From an uncultured Eubacteriales bacterium (GTDB lineage Bacteria > Bacillota > Clostridia > Oscillospirales > Acutalibacteraceae): a DNA stretch of 64,000 nucleotides. Below are positions 25,373 through 34,701 of this stretch, one piece after another; within the stretch, counting starts at the first letter, position 1, and each line of letters begins with the position of its first letter. Made by a program: the position numbers and the translations under genes. The stretch covers positions 1 to 64,000 of the forward strand of contig CAKSNE010000004.1 of the NCBI GenBank assembly GCA_934476085.1. Direction: 5' to 3'. Below the pieces are notes generated by a model that was not told the origin of the DNA, searched no databases, and saw nothing but the letters and a program-made list of their open reading frames with translations.

Positions 25373-25570
25373 TTATTCAGATACCTCTACGAGGTGGGAT
25401 ATTTTAGCGATTTTACCTTTAGTTTGAGCATTATCAGGTTGAACAGTTGTGTCACCCGGTTTTTTCAAACCTAATGCAATCGCTGTTGCAATTTGTTTAT
25501 CTTTGCAACCAATCAGACTTTTTTTCAAAGTGATTGTAAGGCCTGCAGCCTTTGTCTTTTTAGTAGCCAT
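25373..25570 (-). CDS. rpmD: Ribosomal protein L30
   Basis: A 65-residue 50S protein present in many but not all bacteria. 'LTITLKKSLIGCKDKQIATA' and 'LGLKKPGDTTVQPDN' match the family, with a slightly long Lys-rich start. It is placed between rpsE and rplO as usual. Confidence 0.93.
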   Translation of the reverse strand: MATKKTKAAGLTITLKKSLIGCKDKQIATAIALGLKKPGDTTVQPDNAQTKGKIAKISHLVEVSE

Positions 25571-25585
25571 TTTGCTGCCTCCTTA

Positions 25586-26086
25586 TTAACCTAAAATTTC
25601 TTTTACTGATTTGCCGCGAATTGCTGCAACTTCTTCAGCGCTTCTAAGTGAAGCTAAGCCTTGAATTGTAGCACGAACGACATTACAAGGATTGTTTGAA
25701 CGCAGAGCTTTTGTACGGATATCCTTAATACCTACTGTTTCAATAACAGCACGAGCAGGACCGCCGGCAATAACGCCGGTACCTTCAGCAGCTGGTTTCA
25801 TAAGAACTCTGCCTGCACCGTAAGCACCAATTACCTCATGAGGAATTGTAGTGCCTTTTAAAGCAACTTTAATAAGGTTTTTCTTAGCGTCTTCAATACC
25901 TTTACGGATAGCTTCAGGAACTTCAGCAGCTTTACCGATACCGAAACCTACGATACCGTTACCGTCGCCTACTACTACTAAAGCTGAAAATTTCATAATA
26001 CGGCCGCCTTTAACTGTTTTAGATACACGGTTAATGGCAACAACTCTTTCCTGTAAATCGAGTACAGATGCGTCTATATTAGCCAA
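25586..26086 (-). CDS. rpsE: Ribosomal protein S5
   Basis: 30S accuracy protein near the mRNA entrance. The 166 residues contain '[20 protein letters not shown]', then '[20 protein letters not shown]', both highly conserved, and the C-terminal '[12 protein letters not shown]'. It follows rplR by 17 bp. Confidence 0.98.
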   Translation of the reverse strand: MANIDASVLDLQERVVAINRVSKTVKGGRIMKFSALVVVGDGNGIVGFGIGKAAEVPEAIRKGIEDAKKNLIKVALKGTTIPHEVIGAYGAGRVLMKPAAEGTGVIAGGPARAVIETVGIKDIRTKALRSNNPCNVVRATIQGLASLRSAEEVAAIRGKSVKEILG

Positions 26087-26103
26087 AGTAATTTTCCTCC
26101 TTA

Positions 26104-26463
26104 TTAGAATTTGAGGCCGCCCTCGCGAGCGCCTTCGGCCAATTCTTGTACACGGCCGTGATAGATATTTCCTCCGCGGTCGAATACAACCTCGGTAATT
26201 CCTGCTTTTGCAGCACGCTCAGCAATTGTTTGTCCAACTTTACGAGCTGCTTCTTTGTTGCCGCCGTTTCCTGCGAAATCTTTTTCAACAGTAGAAGCAG
26301 AAACAATAGTTTTGCCGGTTGAATCATCAATCACCTGTGCGTAAATGTTTGAGAGTGAACGGAATACGCTGAGACGCGGACGAACTGATGTACCAACGAT
26401 CTTACCACGGACTCTCTTATGTCTCTTTTGACGAGCCATTTTGCTATCTGGTCTGTTAACCAT
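26104..26463 (-). CDS. rplR: Ribosomal protein L18
   Basis: Binds 5S rRNA with L5. The 119 residues carry '[20 protein letters not shown]' and '[14 protein letters not shown]', and end with the typical '[11 protein letters not shown]'. The first eight residues (MVNRPDSK) precede the usual start region; no better start is evident. Confidence 0.97.
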   Translation of the reverse strand: MVNRPDSKMARQKRHKRVRGKIVGTSVRPRLSVFRSLSNIYAQVIDDSTGKTIVSASTVEKDFAGNGGNKEAARKVGQTIAERAAKAGITEVVFDRGGNIYHGRVQELAEGAREGGLKF

Positions 26464-26481
26464 AATTTCACTCCTCCCTTA

Positions 26482-27027
26482 TCAACCTGCACCTTTGCCG
26501 GCTTTGCCTTCCTTACGGCGGATGACTTCGTCGACATATTTAATACCTTTACCTTTGTAAGGCTCCGGTGGGCGTTTTTCTCTAACTTCAGCAGCAAACT
26601 GACCAACTTTTTGTTTATCAGGGCCGCTGATTACGATTTGGTTAGCACTTGGACACTCAATAGTAATACCATCGATTTCATCCATAACTACCTGGTGTGA
26701 AAAACCGAGGTTCATTGTAAGGGTTTTACCTTGTTTCTGAACACGGTAACCAACACCGTTTACTTCCAATTCCTTTTTAAAGCCGTTGTGAACGCCTTCA
26801 ACCATGTTAGCGAGTAATGAACGAGTTAAGCCGTGAACAGCACGGTTTTCTTTCTGGTCGTTTGGACGAGAAACTGTAATTTCATTACCTTCAACAGTGA
26901 TTGTCATATTAGGATTGAATTCTTGGGTAAGGGTTCCTTTAGGACCTTTAACTGTAACAGAATTGCCATCCACTTTAACTTCGACTCCTTCAGGAATCTC
27001 GATTGGTTTCTTACCAATACGTGACAT
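26482..27027 (-). CDS. rplF: Ribosomal protein L6
   Basis: 50S protein near the factor-binding site, made of two similar domains. The 181 residues start '[19 protein letters not shown]' and include '[20 protein letters not shown]' near the end, the family signature. It follows rpsH by 14 bp. Confidence 0.98.
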   Translation of the reverse strand: MSRIGKKPIEIPEGVEVKVDGNSVTVKGPKGTLTQEFNPNMTITVEGNEITVSRPNDQKENRAVHGLTRSLLANMVEGVHNGFKKELEVNGVGYRVQKQGKTLTMNLGFSHQVVMDEIDGITIECPSANQIVISGPDKQKVGQFAAEVREKRPPEPYKGKGIKYVDEVIRRKEGKAGKGAG

Positions 27028-27041
27028 CTTCCATTACCTCC

Positions 27042-27440
27042 TTACCATACGAAAGCAAGAACTTCGCCACCGATGTTCTCACGGCGAGCTTGCTTATCTG
27101 TCATAATACCTTTAGATGTTGAAAGGATTGCAATACCAAGTCCTCTCATAACTTGTGGCATATCTTCTACGCCTGTATATATACGCAAACCAGGTTTTGA
27201 AACTCTGCGAAGACCTTGGATAACCTGAGTCTTGTTTGCGCCGTATTTTAATTGGATACGAATGATACCCTGTTTTCCGTCATCAACAACGGAGAAACTC
27301 TTAACATAACCTTCATCAACAAGAATTTGTGCGATTGACTTTTTCAAGTTTGATGCTGGAATGTCAACCGAATCATGCTTTGCTGAGTTAGCGTTACGAA
27401 TTCTTGTAAGCATATCAGCGATAATATCGGTTACTTGCAT
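27042..27440 (-). CDS. rpsH: Ribosomal protein S8
   Basis: Core 30S protein that also regulates the spc operon in some bacteria. The 132 residues start '[20 protein letters not shown]' and end with '[16 protein letters not shown]'-like sequence (seen as [18 protein letters not shown]). It follows rpsN by 32 bp. Confidence 0.98.
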   Translation of the reverse strand: MQVTDIIADMLTRIRNANSAKHDSVDIPASNLKKSIAQILVDEGYVKSFSVVDDGKQGIIRIQLKYGANKTQVIQGLRRVSKPGLRIYTGVEDMPQVMRGLGIAILSTSKGIMTDKQARRENIGGEVLAFVW

Positions 27441-27472
27441 GCCATAAACCTCCTTTATTCAGTTGCAGCCGA

Positions 27473-27658
27473 TTACCAGCTTGCCTTCTTTACGCCTGGG
27501 ATTTCGCCTTTGTAAGCGAGTTCTCTGAAACAGATACGACAAATACCGTATTTGCGGAGATAAGCGTGTGGTCTACCACAGATTTTACATCTGTTATAAG
27601 CACGAGTTGAGAATTTAGGGGTTCTCTGTTGCTTAACCTTCATTGATGTCTTAGCCAT
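27473..27658 (-). CDS. rpsN: Ribosomal protein S14, zinc-binding short form
   Basis: The 61-residue type Z form of the 30S head protein. It carries two C-x2-C pairs in '[20 protein letters not shown]', which bind zinc, and ends '[11 protein letters not shown]'. The short, zinc-containing form is usual in the spc operon of Firmicutes; a zinc-free replacement, if any, is outside the window. Confidence 0.98.
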   Translation of the reverse strand: MAKTSMKVKQQRTPKFSTRAYNRCKICGRPHAYLRKYGICRICFRELAYKGEIPGVKKASW

Positions 27659-27673
27659 AATAAAACCTCCTCC

Positions 27674-28213
27674 TTATTTCGCAAACGGAGCGCCCATAAG
27701 AGTTAATAACTCTCTAGCTTCTTCGTCTGTATTTGCAGTAGTGATAAATGTAATATCCATACCGCGAACTTTGTCGATTTTGTCATACTCAATTTCAGGG
27801 AAAATTAACTGCTCTTTAACGCCCATGCTGTAATTACCACGGCCATCAAAAGAATTAGGATTGATTCCTCTGAAGTCTCTTACACGAGGGAGAGCTAATG
27901 AGAAGAGTCTGTCAATAAACTCATACATTTTGTCTCCGCGAAGAGTTACTTTAACACCGATTGGCATACCTTCACGAAGTTTGAAGTTAGCTACTGATTT
28001 TTTAGCACGGCAAACCAATGGTTTTTGACCTGTGATAATACCGAGGTCATTTGAAATAGCATCGATAACTTTTGAGTTATCTTTTGCTTCACCTGCACCA
28101 ACATTGATAACTACTTTATCAATCTTTGGAATTTGCATAACACTTTTGTACTCGAACTTTTTCATTAAAGCAGGAGCAACATCATTTTTATACATATCTT
28201 TAAATCTAGGCAT
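27674..28213 (-). CDS. rplE: Ribosomal protein L5
   Basis: Binds 5S rRNA and contacts P-site tRNA. The 179 residues include '[20 protein letters not shown]', '[14 protein letters not shown]' and the tail '[16 protein letters not shown]'. It lies between rplX and rpsN. Confidence 0.98.
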   Translation of the reverse strand: MPRFKDMYKNDVAPALMKKFEYKSVMQIPKIDKVVINVGAGEAKDNSKVIDAISNDLGIITGQKPLVCRAKKSVANFKLREGMPIGVKVTLRGDKMYEFIDRLFSLALPRVRDFRGINPNSFDGRGNYSMGVKEQLIFPEIEYDKIDKVRGMDITFITTANTDEEARELLTLMGAPFAK

Positions 28214-28230
28214 AATTTATTACTCCTTCC

Positions 28231-28548
28231 TTATTTAAGTTCAGCTTTGCACTTAGCGCAGATTCTAACTTTTTTGCCATCTTCTACTTTATGTGCAACT
28301 CTTGTTTGTTTTTTGCATTTTGGGCAAACAGGCTGTACTTTGCTAGCATACAAAGCACCTTCTGCCTTAACGATACCTGAAGGATCGCCGGCTTTTCTAG
28401 GTTTAACGTGTTTAGTTACCATATTGCATTTTTCAACGATAACTTTGCCTTCTTCAGGGCTAACAGCGATAACCTTACCGGTTTTGCCTTTATCTTTACC
28501 TGAAATGATGATTACTTCATCACCGGTTTTTACATGAATTTTACTCAT
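28231..28548 (-). CDS. rplX: Ribosomal protein L24 with C-terminal Cys4 motif
   Basis: Initiates 50S assembly. The 105 residues start with the KOW motif 'GDEVIIISGKDKGKTGKVI'. The C-terminal third carries C-x2-C pairs, 'VCPKCKKQT' and 'ICAKCKAEL', which could bind zinc; this extension is common in Clostridia. It lies between rplN and rplE. Confidence 0.97.
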   Translation of the reverse strand: MSKIHVKTGDEVIIISGKDKGKTGKVIAVSPEEGKVIVEKCNMVTKHVKPRKAGDPSGIVKAEGALYASKVQPVCPKCKKQTRVAHKVEDGKKVRICAKCKAELK

Positions 28549-28562
28549 TTAAACGCCCCTCC

Positions 28563-28931
28563 TTAAAGTACTTCCGGAGCGAGTGATAAAATTCTCATGT
28601 AATCTTTATCACGAAGCTCTCTGGCAACCGGTCCAAAAATACGGGTGCCTCTCGGGGTTTTATCATCTCTGATTATAACGGCTGCATTTTCATCAAATCT
28701 GATGTATGTTCCGTCTTCACGGCGAAGTCCTTTAACTGAACGAACAACGACAGCTTTAACAACATCACCTTTTTTAACAGTGCCGCCTGGTGCTGCCTTC
28801 TTAACAGAAGCAACCACAACGTCACCAATATTAGCGTATCTTCTGCCGGAGCCACCTAATACGCGGATACACATAATTTCTTTAGCACCGGTATTATCAG
28901 CTACCTTGAGATAACTCTGTTGCTGTATCAC
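28563..28931 (-). CDS. rplN: Ribosomal protein L14
   Basis: 50S interface protein that binds 23S rRNA and forms a bridge to 16S rRNA. The 122 residues start '[20 protein letters not shown]' and include '[20 protein letters not shown]'. Both match the family closely. Confidence 0.98.
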   Translation of the reverse strand: MIQQQSYLKVADNTGAKEIMCIRVLGGSGRRYANIGDVVVASVKKAAPGGTVKKGDVVKAVVVRSVKGLRREDGTYIRFDENAAVIIRDDKTPRGTRIFGPVARELRDKDYMRILSLAPEVL

Positions 28932-28945
28932 AGTGGTTTCCTCCT

Positions 28946-29200
28946 TTATTTGGCTTTCTCGATGATTTCAACTAAACGCCATCTTTTATCTTTTGAAAGA
29001 GGTCTGGTTTCCATAACCAAAACTCTGTCGCCGATACCAGCAGTATTGTTTTCATCATGAGCTTTAAGCTTTACTGTTTTCTTTACGATTTTATTGTAAA
29101 GTTTGTGTTTAACATTATCTTCGATAGCAACTACAATAGTTTTATCCATTTTGTCGCTAACTACTTTACCAACTCTGGTTTTTCTAAGATTTCTTTCCAT
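28946..29200 (-). CDS. rpsQ: Ribosomal protein S17
   Basis: Primary 16S rRNA-binding protein with an OB fold. The 84 residues start '[20 protein letters not shown]' and contain '[20 protein letters not shown]'. It follows rpmC by 14 bp. Confidence 0.98.
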   Translation of the reverse strand: MERNLRKTRVGKVVSDKMDKTIVVAIEDNVKHKLYNKIVKKTVKLKAHDENNTAGIGDRVLVMETRPLSKDKRWRLVEIIEKAK

Positions 29201-29214
29201 AGTATTAACCTCCC

Positions 29215-29415
29215 TTATGCCTTGTCTTCAAGACTTTTTGCTGTGATAACAGTATTAACACGAGCAATGTCTTTTTTGACAGCTTTTATACGCATAGGAT
29301 TTTCGAGCTGGTTTACAGCGAGCTGGAAGCGTAAGTTGAAAAGCTCTTTTTTAAGGTCAGCCAACTTATCATTAAGCTCTTTAACAGTTAATTCTCTTAA
29401 TTCGCTTGCTTTCAT
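29215..29415 (-). CDS. rpmC: Ribosomal protein L29
   Basis: A 66-residue helical protein at the exit tunnel that helps dock trigger factor and SRP. '[20 protein letters not shown]' and '[20 protein letters not shown]' are typical. Its ATG overlaps the rplP stop by one base (TAATG), so translation is coupled. Confidence 0.97.
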   Translation of the reverse strand: MKASELRELTVKELNDKLADLKKELFNLRFQLAVNQLENPMRIKAVKKDIARVNTVITAKSLEDKA

Positions 29416-29837
29416 TATTGCTCACCATCCTGTTCTTTTACTACAAATTTACATTTGATTGGAAGTTTATGCATAGCAAGACGCATAGCTTCTCTAGCGA
29501 GTTCCTCAGAAACGCCGCCGATCTCAAACATAACTCTGCCTGGTTTAACAACAGCTACCCAATATTCAGGTGAACCTTTACCTTTACCCATTCGGGTTTC
29601 AGCAGGTTTCTCTGTAATTGGTTTATCCGGGAATACTTTAATCCAAACTTGACCGCCACGTTTAATGTAACGAGTCATAGCAATACGGGCTGCCTCAATT
29701 TGATTGGCAGTAATCCATGCCGGCTCCAAAGCCTGGAGGCCGAACTGACCGTAAGTTACAGTGTTGCCGCGGGTAGCTTTACCCTTCATACGACCACGTT
29801 GCACTCTGCGGTATTTAACACGCTTTGGCATTAACAT
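29415..29837 (-). CDS. rplP: Ribosomal protein L16
   Basis: Organises the A-site region of the 50S subunit. The 140 residues contain '[20 protein letters not shown]' and '[20 protein letters not shown]'. The upstream ATG (MLMPKR) is chosen because the AGGAGG site is eight bases away; the second ATG would be 14 away. Start and stop each overlap a neighbour by one base. Confidence 0.97.
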   Translation of the reverse strand: MLMPKRVKYRRVQRGRMKGKATRGNTVTYGQFGLQALEPAWITANQIEAARIAMTRYIKRGGQVWIKVFPDKPITEKPAETRMGKGKGSPEYWVAVVKPGRVMFEIGGVSEELAREAMRLAMHKLPIKCKFVVKEQDGEQ

Positions 29838-30520
29838 TATTTTCTGCCTCCTTTTCTTCTAGAGTTTTTACCCATAGAAACTCTTTTGGCACTTTTCAAA
29901 ACTTCACCGCTGTAAATCCAGATTTTAACGCCGATTTTACCGTAAGTTGTGTTAGCTTCAGCAAAACCATAGTCGATATCTGCACGGATTGTTTGTAGTG
30001 GAATAGTACCTTCATGATAGTGTTCTGCTCTAGCGATTTCTGCGCCGCCTAAACGACCTGAAACCTGAGTTTTAATACCCTTTGCACCAAGCTTCATAGT
30101 TCTACCCATAGCCTGCTTTAAAGCACGACGGAAGGAGATACGATTTTCAAGTTGAGCTGCAACATTTTCAGCAACTAACTGAGCGTTAAGGTCAGGGTTT
30201 TTAACTTCAACGATGTTGATTACAACAGGTTTGCCAAGCATTTTCTGGCAATCTGCTTTTAATTTGTCAATTTCTGAACCGTTACGGCCGATAACCATAC
30301 CCGGTTTTGCACAATGAATGAAAATTCTAACACGCTTTGCGTCACGCTCGATTTCGATCTGTGGAACACCGGCTTTGTAAAGACGTTTTTTAAGATAGTT
30401 TCTTAAATTGTAGTCTTCAACTAATGTATCACCGAAATCTTTGTCAGCAGTAAACCAACGACTGCTCCAATTTTTAATAACGCCGACACGAAGACCGTGT
30501 GGATTAACTTTCTGGCCCAT
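29837..30520 (-). CDS. rpsC: Ribosomal protein S3
   Basis: 30S head protein at the mRNA entry with helicase activity. The 227 residues start '[20 protein letters not shown]', have a KH domain with '[18 protein letters not shown]' and a conserved '[20 protein letters not shown]'. It overlaps rplP by one base. Confidence 0.98.
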   Translation of the reverse strand: MGQKVNPHGLRVGVIKNWSSRWFTADKDFGDTLVEDYNLRNYLKKRLYKAGVPQIEIERDAKRVRIFIHCAKPGMVIGRNGSEIDKLKADCQKMLGKPVVINIVEVKNPDLNAQLVAENVAAQLENRISFRRALKQAMGRTMKLGAKGIKTQVSGRLGGAEIARAEHYHEGTIPLQTIRADIDYGFAEANTTYGKIGVKIWIYSGEVLKSAKRVSMGKNSRRKGGRK

Positions 30521-30538
30521 TCTTACTACCTCCTTCTC

Positions 30539-30877
30539 TTAATCTTCATATTCCTTGAGTACAAGGGTGATATGTGATGTTCTTTTGTAAATATGGTAAG
30601 CTCTACCATGTGCTCTTGGTCTAATTCTCTTTAAGATCGGACCTGCTCCTGCGTAGCATTCAGCAACATAAAGGTTGCCTACTTCCATATTGTGATTGTT
30701 TTCTGCGTTAGCCATTGCTGATTTAAGCAATTTTTCCAAAGGCTCACAAGCGGCCTTAGGTGTATGGCGTAGAATAGCCATAGCTTTATCAGCAGGCTGT
30801 TTTCTGATCAAATCAAGAACGATTTGAACTTTTCTAGGGGAAATGCGAACATATTTCGCGGTTGCCCTTGCTTCCAT
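30539..30877 (-). CDS. rplV: Ribosomal protein L22
   Basis: Its long loop lines the exit tunnel, where macrolide resistance mutations arise in other bacteria. The 112 residues start '[20 protein letters not shown]' and end with '[20 protein letters not shown]'-type sequence. It is between rpsS and rpsC. Confidence 0.98.
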   Translation of the reverse strand: MEARATAKYVRISPRKVQIVLDLIRKQPADKAMAILRHTPKAACEPLEKLLKSAMANAENNHNMEVGNLYVAECYAGAGPILKRIRPRAHGRAYHIYKRTSHITLVLKEYED

Positions 30878-30899
30878 AATCTAATCTCCTTTCGGCCTC

Positions 30900-31172
30900 T
30901 TATTTTGTTGTTTTAGAACCTGCGTGGCCCTTAAATGTTCTAGTTGGAGCAAACTCACCGAGTTTATGACCAACCATATCTTCTGTTACATAAACCGGAA
31001 CATGTTTGCGTCCGTCATGTACTGCGAATGTGTGTCCTACAAAATCAGGGAAGATTGTTGAAGAACGACTCCAAGTTTTAAGAATTCTTTTTTCTCCGGC
31101 CTCGTTCATAGCCTTAACTCTCTCTAAGAGTTTAGGCTGCACGAAAGGTCCTTTTTTCAAACTTCTTGACAT
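30900..31172 (-). CDS. rpsS: Ribosomal protein S19
   Basis: 30S head protein. The 90 residues start '[19 protein letters not shown]' and contain '[20 protein letters not shown]', both diagnostic. It follows rplB by 23 bp. Confidence 0.98.
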   Translation of the reverse strand: MSRSLKKGPFVQPKLLERVKAMNEAGEKRILKTWSRSSTIFPDFVGHTFAVHDGRKHVPVYVTEDMVGHKLGEFAPTRTFKGHAGSKTTK

Positions 31173-31195
31173 AATAAAACGCTCCTTTCGTCCGA

Positions 31196-32029
31196 TTACT
31201 TAGCATTTCTGCGTTTAACAATAAGTTTGTCAGACGCTTTATGCTTATCACGAGTTTTAAGTCCGAGTGCTGGTTTACCCCAAGGAGTAACAGGACCTGG
31301 ACGACCGATAGGTGACTTACCTTCACCACCACCGTGTGGGTGATCACAAGGGTTCATTACAGAACCACGAACTGTTGGTCTCCAACCCATGTGACGACGA
31401 CGGCCTGCTTTACCATAGTTAACATTTTCATGTTCAATGTTAGAAACCTGACCGATAGTAGCCATACATGTTTCAGGAACATTTCTTAATTCGCCTGAAG
31501 GCAAACGAAGAAGTGCCATACCGTTTTCTTTAGCCATAAGCTGAGCTTGGTTACCAGCGGCACGAGCTAACTGACCGCCTTTACCAGGATACATCTCAAC
31601 GTTATGAATAAATGTACCAACCGGAATGTTAACGAGTGGTAATGCGTTACCAGGAAGGATATCAGCATTAGGTCCGTTAACAATTTTGTGACCTGGTTTA
31701 AGTCCTACTGGAGCTAAGATGTAGCTCTTTTCACCGTCTTCATATTGAATTAAAGCGATAAATGCTGATCTGTTTGGATCATATTCAATAGTCTGAACAG
31801 TTGCGTTAACATCAAATTTCTGTCTTTTGAAATCGATGATTCTGTATTTTCTTCTGTTAGCACCGCCACGATGACGAACTGTAATTCTACCGTAGCTATT
31901 TCTGCCTGAATTGCTATTCAAAGGAGCTAAAAGACTACGCTCAGGAGCAACCTTTGAAAGAGAAGAATAATCAATAACCGTCATTCCACGTCTGCCGGGA
32001 GTGGTCGGTTTGTAATGTTTTACTGGCAT
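31196..32029 (-). CDS. rplB: Ribosomal protein L2
   Basis: Essential for peptidyl transfer and subunit joining. The 277 residues include '[18 protein letters not shown]' and the nearly invariant '[20 protein letters not shown]' near the C terminus. It is preceded by an unusually long gap (106 bp) after rplW. Confidence 0.98.
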   Translation of the reverse strand: MPVKHYKPTTPGRRGMTVIDYSSLSKVAPERSLLAPLNSNSGRNSYGRITVRHRGGANRRKYRIIDFKRQKFDVNATVQTIEYDPNRSAFIALIQYEDGEKSYILAPVGLKPGHKIVNGPNADILPGNALPLVNIPVGTFIHNVEMYPGKGGQLARAAGNQAQLMAKENGMALLRLPSGELRNVPETCMATIGQVSNIEHENVNYGKAGRRRHMGWRPTVRGSVMNPCDHPHGGGEGKSPIGRPGPVTPWGKPALGLKTRDKHKASDKLIVKRRNAK

Positions 32030-32135
32030 TTAAATTCACTCTCCTTGTGTTTTAGCTTTGCGAGGCTTAAACAAATGCCTTATAAGCCCCATACTTCGCT
32101 TGTGCTTTGAATTTCAAAGCAACTTAGGCTTGCTC
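32030..32135 (-). other. rplW-rplB spacer with palindromes
   Basis: This 106-bp gap is the longest inside the S10-spc part of the cluster. On the minus strand it contains GCTTTGAA-A-TTCAAAGC, a perfect 8-bp inverted repeat, and a weaker pairing of GGGGCTT with AAGCCTC. No open frame or U-tract is present. It may be an RNA processing or stability element; this is inference. Confidence 0.45.
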
Positions 32136-32429
32136 TTAGAGCATTCCGTCAAAGAAATCAATAGTTTTTGAAGCTTCTGTCAAAGTGATAACAGCTTTTT
32201 TCCAAGATTCAGTATAACCTGTAAATCTGCCGTATCTCTTTTCTTGACCGCGAACGTTTACAACGTTTACTTTAGAAACTACAATACCGTCAAATAACTG
32301 CTCAGCAGCTTTTTTGATTTCAATTTTGTTTGCGCCCGAAGCAACCTTAAAGGTGTACTTTTTCTCGCGGGCAGCAGCCATACTTTTTTCGGTAACAACC
32401 GGTGCGATAATAATATCCTCTGCGAACAT
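32136..32429 (-). CDS. rplW: Ribosomal protein L23
   Basis: Docking site for trigger factor and SRP at the exit tunnel. The 97 residues contain 'APVVTEKSMAAAREKKYTFK' and 'VNVVNVRGQEKRYGRFTGY'. Its start overlaps the rplD stop by one base (TAATG). Confidence 0.97.
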   Translation of the reverse strand: MFAEDIIIAPVVTEKSMAAAREKKYTFKVASGANKIEIKKAAEQLFDGIVVSKVNVVNVRGQEKRYGRFTGYTESWKKAVITLTEASKTIDFFDGML

Positions 32430-33052
32430 TATGCGTATACCTCCTCAATTGCTTTAACCGCTGCTGATGTAATGATTAATGAATCAGCATTGATTATATC
32501 ATAAGCGTTAATTGTGTTAGTTTGTGCAGTTTTAACACCAGGGATGTTTCTTGCACTCTTAACAGCGAAAGAGTTGTTTTCATCAAGAACGATGAGAGCC
32601 TTTTTACCGGCGCCTACTGCTTTAAGCATATCAGCAACAACTTTTGTTTTGTACTCTGTAGCATCCATTTTATCCAAAACGATAAGTGACTTTTCAGCAA
32701 CTTTATCAGATAAAGCAGATTTAATAGCAAGAGCTCTTTCTTTTTTGTTCAAATCTTTAGCGTAATCGCGTGGCTTTGGAGCGAATACTACACCGCCGTG
32801 TGTCCATTGTGGTGAACGAGTTGAACCTTGTCTTGCGTGACCTGTGCCTTTTTGTCTCCATGGTTTTTTACCGCCACCTGAAACTTCAGCACGAGTAAGT
32901 GCAGACTGAGTACCCTGACGCTGTGAAGCGAGATAAGTAACTACTGCACGATGCATAACAACTGCGTTTGGAGTAATACCAAATACGTTATCATTAAGTT
33001 TCAAATCTGAAACTTTAAGTCCAGCCATATCTACAACTGCTACTGTTGGCAT
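32429..33052 (-). CDS. rplD: Ribosomal protein L4
   Basis: Lines the exit tunnel and represses the S10 operon in many bacteria by binding its leader. The 207 residues include 'RQGTQSALTRAEVSGGGKKP' followed by 'WRQKGTGHARQGSTRSPQW', the conserved tunnel loop. It could act on the leader at 34092-34400, which is inference. Confidence 0.98.
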   Translation of the reverse strand: MPTVAVVDMAGLKVSDLKLNDNVFGITPNAVVMHRAVVTYLASQRQGTQSALTRAEVSGGGKKPWRQKGTGHARQGSTRSPQWTHGGVVFAPKPRDYAKDLNKKERALAIKSALSDKVAEKSLIVLDKMDATEYKTKVVADMLKAVGAGKKALIVLDENNSFAVKSARNIPGVKTAQTNTINAYDIINADSLIITSAAVKAIEEVYA

Positions 33053-33069
33053 AAATATCTCTCCTTTCC

Positions 33070-33702
33070 TTAAGCCTTAACCGAATCAGCGATAGTAACA
33101 ATACCGCCTTTTGGTCCAGGGATTGCACCCTTGATTGCAATGATGTTGTTTTCAGCGTCAACTTTAACAACAGAGAGATTTTGAACAGTAACTCTCTCTG
33201 AACCGAGGTGACCTGCTAACTTTTTACCTTTAAATACACGAGATGGTGATGAACAAGCACCAAGTGAACCGGCATGTCTGTGAACAGGACCGGTACCGTG
33301 TGATTCTTTCAAACGACCAAAGTTCCAACGTTTGATAACGCCTGCGGTACCTTTACCTTTAGAAGTACCGGCAACGTCTACTTTGTCGCCTTCTGCGAAA
33401 GTGTCAGCTTTGATGATATCGCCAACATTTAAAGCTGTGATATCAGCGAGTCTGAACTCACGAAGATATTTCTTCGGAGCAACATCGCCTTTAGCGAAGT
33501 GACCTTTCATAGGTTTATTTACCTTGCTTGCTTTTAAGTCGCCATAGCCGACTTGAACTGCTTCGTAACCATCGTTTTCGATAGTTTTAACTTGAGAAAC
33601 AACGCAAGGGCCTGCTTCTACAACAGTTACGGGAACTACATTTCCCTTTTCGTCAAAAAGTTGAGTCATACCAATCTTTTTGCCAATGATAGCTTTCTGC
33701 AT
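33070..33702 (-). CDS. rplC: Ribosomal protein L3
   Basis: Initiates 50S assembly near the peptidyl-transferase centre. The 210 residues start '[20 protein letters not shown]' and contain '[20 protein letters not shown]'. The usual Gln methylation site region '[13 protein letters not shown]' is present. An 80-bp gap with a small hairpin (TTGGT-ATTAC-ACCAA) separates it from rpsJ. Confidence 0.98.
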   Translation of the reverse strand: MQKAIIGKKIGMTQLFDEKGNVVPVTVVEAGPCVVSQVKTIENDGYEAVQVGYGDLKASKVNKPMKGHFAKGDVAPKKYLREFRLADITALNVGDIIKADTFAEGDKVDVAGTSKGKGTAGVIKRWNFGRLKESHGTGPVHRHAGSLGACSSPSRVFKGKKLAGHLGSERVTVQNLSVVKVDAENNIIAIKGAIPGPKGGIVTIADSVKA

Positions 33703-33782
33703 ATCGTTTTTTCCTCCTTATGGTTATTGGTTGGTGTAATACCAACATGACCTTGTTAGTGTGATACGATACCTTTATTTAA

Positions 33783-34091
33783 TTAAAGGTTAATTTCGAT
33801 ATCAACACCGGCAGGTAATTCAAGGCCTTGTAAAGCCTCTACTGTCTTGTTAGACGGACGAAGAATGTCAATCAATCTTTTGTGGGTTCTTGTTTCAAAC
33901 TGCTCACGGCTGTCTTTATATTTGTGAACCGCACGAAGAATTGTAACAACTTCTTTCTCAGTTGGAAGCGGAATAGGGCCTGATACTCTAGCACCTGTAC
34001 GCTTCGCAGTTTCGACGATTTTTTCAGCTGACTTGTCAACTAAAACGTGGTCGTAACTTTTAATTCTGATTCTGATTTTTTCCTTTGCCAT
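33783..34091 (-). CDS. rpsJ: Ribosomal protein S10 (NusE)
   Basis: 30S head protein that also works as NusE in transcription antitermination. The 102 residues contain '[20 protein letters not shown]' and '[20 protein letters not shown]'. It is the first gene of the cluster, after a leader of about 300 bases. Confidence 0.98.
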   Translation of the reverse strand: MAKEKIRIRIKSYDHVLVDKSAEKIVETAKRTGARVSGPIPLPTEKEVVTILRAVHKYKDSREQFETRTHKRLIDILRPSNKTVEALQGLELPAGVDIEINL

Positions 34092-34400
34092 GGTCTAATG
34101 ACGCCTCCTATATTAATTTTTGGCGGCGGGCATTAATTTTTACTGTCTTAACCCTTTGCCGGGTGTTTCATATCTTTACAACATAAAACCGGAAATCAGC
34201 ACACCTCGTGCCGTTCCGGGTCTGGCAAAAATCCTTAAACGCCCCATTCACAAAGCCCGTTTGCCTTGTAATAAAGACGGAAGGACATACTTAAAACAGT
34301 ATTAAATCGCCCGGTTTAAAATCGGACATACTCGGCAGAAATTTCCCACTTCAAGAGTGGCCACCTCCTGCTTCAACGCATGTAAAAACGCATTCTCGCG
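34092..34400 (-). promoter_or_regulatory. 5' leader of the S10 ribosomal operon
   Basis: About 310 transcribed bases lie between the promoter (34408-34436) and rpsJ. The region is richer in G and C than its flanks and holds several stems, including GGCCACTC-TTGA-AGTGG near 34353-34366 and CCGGAACGGCACGAGG near 34210. Leaders of this size before rpsJ bind L4 in several Firmicutes. I cannot fold it here, so the regulatory role is an inference. Confidence 0.5.
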
Positions 34401-34407
34401 CCTAATA

Positions 34408-34436
34408 ATCATACCATAAATACTATATATATGCAA
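34408..34436 (-). promoter_or_regulatory. Promoter of the S10-spc-alpha cluster
   Basis: Minus strand -35 TTGCAT (34431-34436), 17-base spacer and -10 TATGAT (34408-34413). The region 34437-34630 upstream is extremely AT-rich and holds no gene; it could supply UP-element-like sequence. Confidence 0.7.
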
Positions 34437-34630
34437 GAAAAATTTATTTTATAATAAAATTTCTAATAAAATGATAGATATGTAGAATTTTAAAATATAT
34501 TTTTGTGTAATTTGCATAAAATTTTATACTAAAATTTTTAAAAACGAAGCTTAAATCTTTAAAATTCGGTTATTTTTTTGAATTTAATATAAAATGTTAT
34601 AAAATTTTCACTAATTGACTTTAAAAAGGT

Positions 34631-34663
34631 CAAAAGGAGCATCGCAAAACGATGCTCCTTTTG
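34631..34663 (-). terminator. Terminator of the adhE-hydrogenase operon
   Basis: Perfect hairpin CAAAAGGAGCATCG / CGATGCTCCTTTTG with a five-base loop, 39 bases after the hydrogenase gene stop. Confidence 0.85.
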
Positions 34664-34701
34664 AAAAAGAGAAACAAAATGAAACAAAAAATAAGGAATT
34701 A

